Part shown: positions 6,235 to 10,316 of the stretch, in pieces
Numbering within the stretch: the stretch's first letter is position 1
How the letters are laid out: each line of letters starts with the position of its first letter
Source: Thermoplasmatota archaeon
Lineage (GTDB): Archaea; Thermoplasmatota; Thermoplasmata; GCA-020350865; JAUVCJ01
Length of the DNA stretch: 10,316 nucleotides
NCBI GenBank assembly: GCA_030595765.1
Contig: JAUVCJ010000066.1
Coordinates: forward strand, 1-10,316
Direction of reading: 5' to 3'
Notes under the pieces: model-generated
Seen by the model: the letters and a program-made list of their open reading frames with translations, nothing else
What the model was told of the DNA's origin: nothing
Database searches by the model: none
Position numbers and translations under genes: made by a program

Positions 6235-6251
6235 CTATTTATTTCTGGTTT

Positions 6252-6268
6252 GGAGGAAGGTTTAAGTA
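6252..6268 (+). promoter_or_regulatory. BRE/TATA-like promoter of the Fe-S flavoprotein gene
   Basis: A purine-rich GGAGGAAGG (6252-6260) runs directly into TTTAAGTA (6261-6268), the best BRE-plus-TATA combination in the window. Transcription would begin near 6290, at the ATG of a mini-ORF and about 100 nt before the flavoprotein start. Confidence 0.45.
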
Positions 6269-6290
6269 CGCACTAATTGCTTATCAATAA

Positions 6291-6347
6291 ATGCTCCAGG
6301 CCGATAGAGCCAGTGGTTCTATGTTTGAGCCTGGATGTTGCAGATAG
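6291..6347 (+). CDS. Possible 18-codon leader peptide
   Basis: ATG 6291 lies 26 bp downstream of the TATA centre, so this could be a leaderless mini-ORF reading MLQADRASGSMFEPGCCR, then TAG. It overlaps the hairpin at 6295-6335 and precedes the flavoprotein start by 45 bp. No homologue is known to me. The support is position only, and it may be non-coding leader. Confidence 0.2.
   Translation: MLQADRASGSMFEPGCCR
6295..6335 (+). promoter_or_regulatory. Two-stem hairpin in the 5' leader
   Basis: TCCAGGC (6295-6301) pairs with GCCTGGA (6329-6335). Inside, ATAGAGCC (6304-6311) pairs with GGTTCTAT (6315-6322), with one G-U pair and an AGT loop. The asymmetric internal loop is CG opposite GTTTGA. 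It is a strong fold for an AT-rich leader and could control translation or stability of the downstream gene. It matches no riboswitch class I recognise. Confidence 0.4.
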
Positions 6348-6392
6348 ACGAAATGGTAGATAGGCAGATAGATATCTAGATTGGAAGTGTCA

Positions 6393-9068
6393 ATGATGGT
6401 CAATGTTCCCAAAAATGAGCTTTTGAAATTGTTCGGGAACAGAGTAAGGTTCGACCAAGCAGAGCGAAAGTTGTATTCCAGAGATATTGCTGACCTGCCA
6501 AGATCAATGGGACTTATGGTCAAGCTTTTGCCAGATGCGGTTGTTCAGCCAATTAACAAGAATGAGCTGAAAGCACTCATTGACCTGGCCTCAGAGAAAG
6601 GTAACCCACTGACACCCAGGGGTGCAGGGACCTCAGGCACAGGAGGAGTTCTTCCAGTCAAGGGCGGTGTTGTGGTTGACCTGTGCAGAATGAATCGTTT
6701 GCTAAGCGTGAACAAAGATAAACTGGAGATCATCATCGAGCCAGGCATTGTCTGGGGCGACCTTGAGGGGCAACTTGGAAAACAGGGATTACAATTGAGA
6801 CTGTACCCTTCATCAGCTCCGTCATCAACCGCAGGCGGATGGGTGGCTCAAGGTGGCATAGGAATAGGCTCATGCCAGTTCGGTTCTATTCAGGAAAATG
6901 TCGTGAGTGTTGAGATTCTAACTCCAAAGGGACACATGACAATGTCCGGAAGCGAGCTGGATGTTGTAACAGATTGCCTTGGCTCCACCGGTATCATCAC
7001 CAGCATCACCCTGAAGGTCATGCCGTATCAGAGGGTCAGGCCATTCTATGCTGCGTTTCCCAGCCTTGATGCTATGTGCAAATGCATGGAAGAGGTGGTT
7101 GATAAGATCCCACTGTGGTCAGGGGATTATGCCAGCCCTGAGTTCATTCAGCTGTTGGCGCTGGCTGCAGAAAAGAAGCTGGATTGGTTTGGCAAGGATG
7201 AATGGCTCGGTGGTTTTCAGCTTCATGAAGATGGATTTTCAAAGTACGATTCAGAGTTAACAAAAATCGTAATAAATCATAGCGGCAGGCTACTTACCCA
7301 GGATAAGGCCCAAGAGGTATGGGAGGACAGGTTCAATCCTATGCGCCTCAAGAGGCTTGGCCCTAGCCTGGTCCCGGGTGAGGTATATGTTCCATTGGAT
7401 GAGCTCGGAGCCTTTCTGAAGGTCGCTCCAGTCAGCTCAGGGCTGAAGCAATTTCCAGTTGAGGGAACACTTGCCAGCAGGACAGAGGCAACTGCATTGT
7501 GTCTTGCCCTGGACGATTCAAGAAGGTCAAATTACACTCTAGCCTGGGGATTCTCCATGGGACTTGTCAGAATCGCCAGAAAGTTTGGAGGCAGGGCTTA
7601 CGGGATAGGAGCATACCTCCAGCACGAGGCCATTGATTTTTATGGAGCCGACAGGTTCGTTGCCATTCAGAACTTCAAGAGCCTGGCTGATCCAGAGGAT
7701 ATTTTGAATCCTGGAAAGATCGCTACTCCTTCGATCAAGCCATTTCCCCTTCTGAAGCTGAACTCAGCACTGGCTGCAGGGTCTGGAGTACTTTCAGCTC
7801 TTAGCAAGGCAGTGCCGTTCAATATGCCTCAGGACAGGAGCGAAGTTGTTGACCGGGACTTGGACGGGTGGGGCGGAATTGAGAGATGGGACCTTCTCTC
7901 TTGTACCCAATGCGGGTTCTGCAGGGAGGTCTGTCCTGTCTACATCGATAAAAAATGGGAGTCATCCTCTCCCAGAGGGAAGTTAGCCCAGTTCGAGGCT
8001 CTAAGCTGCCCTGATAAAGGAGTTCAGAAGGAGGCAAGGGAGCATATTCCAGAAGGAAAATGGGCTGATGATGTATATTGCACACTTTGTGGCAAGTGCG
8101 AGACCGTCTGCCCTGTTGACATCCCATTTCACAGGGTATGGGAGGAATTAAGATGCTGGATGAACAGACGGCAGTGGGGTCCGCCAGCGGCTTCGAAGAA
8201 GATGTTCCAGTCCATCGATGATCCAGCGTTCTGGAACCCGTTCAGGGAGCCAAGGGAGAAACGAACCGAATGGTATCCTCCTGAGTTTCCCATCAAAGAG
8301 AAAGCAGACATCGTATATTTTGCTGGCTGCATGTCAAGCTATCATGAGTATCAGATACTTCAGAGCACCATGAAGCTCTTCCTGGCTGCAGGCGTGGATA
8401 TTACCACTATGGGTACTGACGAGAAATGCTGCGCTGCAGTGGATCTTTTCACTGGCCAGCCCGAGAGTTTTAAGGCCATTGCAAAGTACAATGTCGAACA
8501 GATCCTGAAACGTGGGGCCAGCACCGTGGTAACAGGGTGTCCAGCATGCTACAGGGCACTTTTTAAGTATAAAAAATATACAGATTGCGACCTGGAAGTG
8601 CTACATTCCTCAGAATTGCTTTACAGACTGGTCAATGAGGGCAAGCTGGAGTTCACCAAACCCTTTGCCTCAAGCAACGGCCCGGTCGCATATCATGACC
8701 CTTGCGAGCTGGGCAGGATCCCTCAGATGGAGCTTGGCCGCGGCATCTATGAGGAACCCAGATTCCTGCTCGAAAGCATCCCTGGCCTTGAGCTTTTGGA
8801 GTTTGACCACAACAGAAAGAGTGGGGATTGCTGCGGAGGCGGAGGAGGCCTTAAAGCAATAGATTATGACCTTACAGCCAGGATGACCCGCAGGCGCATC
8901 GATGACGGGATAGCTATTGGAGCCCGAACCATCGCATCAATGTGCAACAACTGCAAGAACCAGATGGCACCGGTTGCCAAGGAGATGAAGAGAGAAAGCA
9001 AGGCCAGTGGGAAAAAACTGGAGTTGAACATCAAAGATATCTCGGAGATACTTGCAAAAGCTCTTTGA
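6393..9068 (+). CDS. FAD-linked 2-hydroxyacid dehydrogenase fused to ferredoxin and two CCG domains (GlcD/HdrD-like)
   Basis: The 891 residues form a complete electron chain in one polypeptide. An FAD-binding PCMH domain comes first, with PRGAGTSGTGG at 75-85 and an SSTAGG segment near 144. Next is an FAD-oxidase C-terminal domain ending DPEDILNPGKI (433-443). Two CxxCxxCxxxCP [4Fe-4S] motifs follow (C504-C514 and C563-C573). Last come two CCG domains as in heterodisulfide reductase HdrB/D: C646, C679/C680, C716, C719 and C771, C813/C814, C851, C854. Such proteins oxidise D-lactate, glycolate or related hydroxyacids; the CCG part passes electrons to a quinone or disulfide acceptor. Which substrate and acceptor apply is not visible. 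The frame extends to TTG 6381, but the tandem ATGs at 6393/6396 follow GGAAGTG and are preferred. No membrane helix is present, so it is probably peripheral. Confidence 0.9.
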   Translation: MMVNVPKNELLKLFGNRVRFDQAERKLYSRDIADLPRSMGLMVKLLPDAVVQPINKNELKALIDLASEKGNPLTPRGAGTSGTGGVLPVKGGVVVDLCRMNRLLSVNKDKLEIIIEPGIVWGDLEGQLGKQGLQLRLYPSSAPSSTAGGWVAQGGIGIGSCQFGSIQENVVSVEILTPKGHMTMSGSELDVVTDCLGSTGIITSITLKVMPYQRVRPFYAAFPSLDAMCKCMEEVVDKIPLWSGDYASPEFIQLLALAAEKKLDWFGKDEWLGGFQLHEDGFSKYDSELTKIVINHSGRLLTQDKAQEVWEDRFNPMRLKRLGPSLVPGEVYVPLDELGAFLKVAPVSSGLKQFPVEGTLASRTEATALCLALDDSRRSNYTLAWGFSMGLVRIARKFGGRAYGIGAYLQHEAIDFYGADRFVAIQNFKSLADPEDILNPGKIATPSIKPFPLLKLNSALAAGSGVLSALSKAVPFNMPQDRSEVVDRDLDGWGGIERWDLLSCTQCGFCREVCPVYIDKKWESSSPRGKLAQFEALSCPDKGVQKEAREHIPEGKWADDVYCTLCGKCETVCPVDIPFHRVWEELRCWMNRRQWGPPAASKKMFQSIDDPAFWNPFREPREKRTEWYPPEFPIKEKADIVYFAGCMSSYHEYQILQSTMKLFLAAGVDITTMGTDEKCCAAVDLFTGQPESFKAIAKYNVEQILKRGASTVVTGCPACYRALFKYKKYTDCDLEVLHSSELLYRLVNEGKLEFTKPFASSNGPVAYHDPCELGRIPQMELGRGIYEEPRFLLESIPGLELLEFDHNRKSGDCCGGGGGLKAIDYDLTARMTRRRIDDGIAIGARTIASMCNNCKNQMAPVAKEMKRESKASGKKLELNIKDISEILAKAL

Positions 9069-9080
9069 CGGTTATCACTC

Positions 9081-9099
9081 TTGGTTTTTACAGTTTTGT
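9081..9099 (+). terminator. T-rich archaeal-type terminator
   Basis: Clusters of five and four T residues lie 13-30 bp after the flavoprotein stop, without a hairpin, as is usual for archaeal terminators. They separate it from the promoter of the next gene. Confidence 0.3.
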
Positions 9100-9118
9100 A
9101 TTGAAAGAACAGTAAATC

Positions 9119-9126
9119 TTTAATAC
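9119..9126 (+). promoter_or_regulatory. TATA-like box of the cis-prenyltransferase gene, leaderless geometry
   Basis: TTTAATAC is centred about 27-28 bp upstream of ATG 9150, with no ribosome binding site between. This supports a leaderless start at 9150 instead of the internal ATG at 9276. An upstream TTGAAA with a 14-bp gap is too close for a good bacterial -35/-10 pair. Confidence 0.45.
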
Positions 9127-9149
9127 CTCTGGCCTTGTAGTTCCCTTGA

Positions 9150-9995
9150 ATGGCTGATACCAGAAACCGCACACACTCCACGCCAGCCTCTGGCTCCAAG
9201 GACGCTCACTCTCTGGACACTCATCATCGTTCCTGCTCAGTACACTCCACTTCATCTACAAGTTCGGCACACCTGATGGTACCCACTGTGCCGCGCCATG
9301 TAGCTTTCATAATGGATGGTAACGGCCGCTGGGCAATGAAACACGGACACGATACCCGCATCGCTGGCCATGAAAAAGGTGCAGAGGTGATAACAGACCT
9401 GGTCCTGGCTGGCCTTAACATGGGGGTGGAGTACATGACCTTCTATGTCTTCTCCACAGAGAACTGGGCTCGCCCCTCTGAGGAGGTGGAATTCATCCTT
9501 TCGGACCTGCTCCCCAGATACCTTGAGCTCAAGCTGGACTTTATGATGGAGAACTCCATAAGGTTCAGAGCTATGGGCAGGCTGGAGAAGCTTCCAAAAT
9601 CTGCATTGGTAGCCCTTGACAAGGTCTGCAAGGCAACAGAGGAGAACTCAAGAGCCAATGTGACGTTGGCTCTCAACTACGGCAGCCAGCAGGACATCGT
9701 GGAGGGTGTGAAAGCCTTTGCCAGGAAGGCTATAGATGATCCAACCCTGATAGAAAGCCTGGATCCCTCAGGCTTCCGGAACTATCTGGATCTGCCAGAA
9801 CTGCCGGAACCGGATCTGCTGGTCAGGACCAGCGGGGAGAAACGGCTAAGTAACTTCATGCTCTGGCATCTTTCGTACACAGAGATATTATTTGATGAGC
9901 AGTTGTGGCCTGATTACACCCCTAAGGATTTTAAGAACGCGGTGGAGGAATATTCCAGGCGTACTCGAAGATATGGAAATTCCCTGGTAGGATGA
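9150..9995 (+). CDS. uppS: Undecaprenyl/dehydrodolichyl diphosphate synthase (cis-prenyltransferase)
   Basis: This 281-residue enzyme adds cis isoprene units to make the polyprenyl carrier for glycan transfer across the membrane; in archaea the product feeds dolichyl phosphate for N-glycosylation. All key motifs are present: HVAFIMDGNGRWA (50-62, catalytic D56), GHEKG (73-77), FSTENW (101-106), RTSGEKRLSNF (226-236) and SYTE (242-245), plus a C-terminal RRTRRYG. The wording of the motifs is closer to bacterial UppS (DGNGRWA) than to the DGNRRFA form common in archaea. Residues 1-42 are an extra low-complexity leader rich in Ser, Thr and His, with six histidines by residue 41 and no hydrophobic stretch. 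ATG 9276 would remove it, but the promoter spacing supports ATG 9150. The gene follows the flavoprotein by 81 bp with its own promoter. Confidence 0.93.
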   Translation: MADTRNRTHSTPASGSKDAHSLDTHHRSCSVHSTSSTSSAHLMVPTVPRHVAFIMDGNGRWAMKHGHDTRIAGHEKGAEVITDLVLAGLNMGVEYMTFYVFSTENWARPSEEVEFILSDLLPRYLELKLDFMMENSIRFRAMGRLEKLPKSALVALDKVCKATEENSRANVTLALNYGSQQDIVEGVKAFARKAIDDPTLIESLDPSGFRNYLDLPELPEPDLLVRTSGEKRLSNFMLWHLSYTEILFDEQLWPDYTPKDFKNAVEEYSRRTRRYGNSLVG

Positions 9996-10009
9996 CCCTT
10001 TTTATGAAA

Positions 10010-10044
10010 GTGATTGGGGAATCATGTGTATGGAAAACAATCAC
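10010..10044. repeat. Inverted repeat GTGATTG / CAATCAC
   Basis: GTGATTG at 10010-10016 is complementary to CAATCAC at 10038-10044, with a 21-nt loop, just after the five-T run (9999-10003) that follows the uppS stop. It may be part of a 3' end structure. Confidence 0.3.
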
Positions 10045-10051
10045 GTATAGT

Positions 10052-10114
10052 GGCATACCTAACGATTTGCACTTTCTTGCGGCATACCTTCTTGAACTTC
10101 ATTCAAGGTATGCC
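10052..10114. repeat. GGCATACCT direct and inverted repeats
   Basis: GGCATACCT occurs at 10052-10060 and again at 10081-10089, and its reverse complement at 10105-10114 pairs over 10 bp with 10081-10090. Inside the larger hairpin TTGAA/TTCAA can also pair. The two direct copies can compete for the same partner, which would give alternative RNA folds, or the three sites may bind a protein. Confidence 0.5.
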
Positions 10115-10163
10115 TCATATCGTAAAGGGCTTGGTTTCCTTATCATTTCCCCTTGACAAATCT

Positions 10164-10208
10164 CACGGTCTGTGGAAATCTCCCAATAAAAAGATTGATA
10201 TTACCGTG
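10164..10208. repeat. Nested inverted repeat before the last gene
   Basis: CACGGT (10164-10169) pairs with ACCGTG (10203-10208), and inside them AATCT pairs with AGATT. The A-rich AATAAAAAG between the inner arms is also the best TATA candidate for the gene starting at 10235. Confidence 0.25.
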
Positions 10209-10234
10209 TGCGTATTACTGATTGAAGTGAAAAG

Positions 10235-10316
10235 ATGATTAAGCACAAAGATTTTAACAAGCTGATAAAACCCACGAATCTTAACAAACCTATTCTCGTA
10301 GTATTCGCAGTCATAC
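10235..10316 (+). CDS. Start of a probable membrane protein (runs off window)
   Basis: From ATG 10235 the frame is open to the window end, giving 27 residues that start MIKHKDFNKLIKPTNLNKP and turn hydrophobic (ILVVFAVI) at residue 20. This looks like a positively charged cytoplasmic N terminus leading into a first membrane helix. GAAGTG a few bases upstream is a weak ribosome binding site. No family can be assigned from this piece. Confidence 0.45.
   Translation, partial: MIKHKDFNKLIKPTNLNKPILVVFAVI

Larger units (their letters stand above)
5626..6392. other. Long region between divergent pnp and the Fe-S flavoprotein gene
   Basis: No intact large gene is present in these 767 bp. From left to right it holds the pnp promoter side (to about 5680), about 110 bp with no recognisable signal apart from a TACTGAAT direct repeat, an 8-T run (5798-5805), a possible small basic ORF (5795-5887), a probable CcmF C-terminal relic (5905-6234), and the promoter and structured leader of the plus-strand gene (6252-6392). 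The last part contains AGATAG repeats and the 10-bp palindrome TAGATATCTA (6369-6378). Confidence 0.6.

Noticed and set aside
6295..6335. tRNA or tRNA-like gene
   Set aside because: The stems look tRNA-like at first sight, but there is no T-loop GTTCRA motif, no anticodon arm and no 7-5-5-5 layout.
9276..9995. Shorter uppS starting at the internal ATG 9276
   Set aside because: It has no ribosome binding site and no TATA box at the right distance, whereas ATG 9150 has one. It remains possible if the extension is absent in orthologues.
10014..10238. A 74-codon open frame from TTG 10014 whose stop overlaps ATG 10235 (ATGA)
   Set aside because: It starts with TTG without a ribosome binding site, runs through three inverted repeats, and has no recognisable domain. 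The repeats explain the region better.

Overview
The window looks like a chromosomal segment from an archaeon, perhaps a member of the Thermoplasmatota. This is inferred from three things. (a) A/T-rich TATA-like boxes sit about 26-28 bp upstream of the probable ATG of the polyprenyl synthase and undecaprenyl synthase genes, which is the geometry of an archaeal promoter giving a leaderless mRNA. (b) A geranylgeranyl-reductase-family gene is present. (c) An AIM24-family protein carries a zinc ribbon. Against it, the window encodes a complete bacterial-type polynucleotide phosphorylase (PNPase), and the undecaprenyl diphosphate synthase has bacterial-type motifs. The taxonomic call is therefore tentative. 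Overall composition is moderate in GC, with AT-rich intergenic regions.

Minus strand, read from about 5.6 kb down to 1: PNPase (pnp), a nitroreductase-family flavoprotein, a zinc-ribbon/AIM24 protein, a trans-polyprenyl diphosphate synthase of long-chain type, and the 5' part of a geranylgeranyl-reductase-family flavoprotein that runs off the window. The last two are joined by an unusual triplicated gene junction. It has an exact 50-bp periodicity of start codons and encodes two 16-codon mini-ORFs, each linked to its neighbours by a TGATG stop/start overlap.

Between 5.63 and 6.39 kb lies a region with no intact large gene. It holds the pnp promoter side, a possible 30-residue basic ORF, what looks like the orphaned C-terminal end of a CcmF-type cytochrome c maturation protein, and a structured leader (promoter, 18-codon mini-ORF, two-stem hairpin) in front of the plus-strand operon.

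Plus strand, from 6.4 kb: an 891-residue FAD-linked dehydrogenase fused to a double [4Fe-4S] ferredoxin domain and two CCG (HdrB/HdrD-like) domains; a cis-prenyltransferase (undecaprenyl/dehydrodolichyl diphosphate synthase); an inverted-repeat-rich intergenic region; and the first codons of a membrane protein.

Functionally, three genes concern isoprenoid chains: trans elongation, saturation and cis elongation. The Fe-S flavoprotein probably feeds electrons from a 2-hydroxyacid into a quinone or thiol carrier. One reading that links these is that the long-chain synthase and the reductase make a saturated quinone side chain. That is a hypothesis, and membrane-lipid saturation is the alternative.
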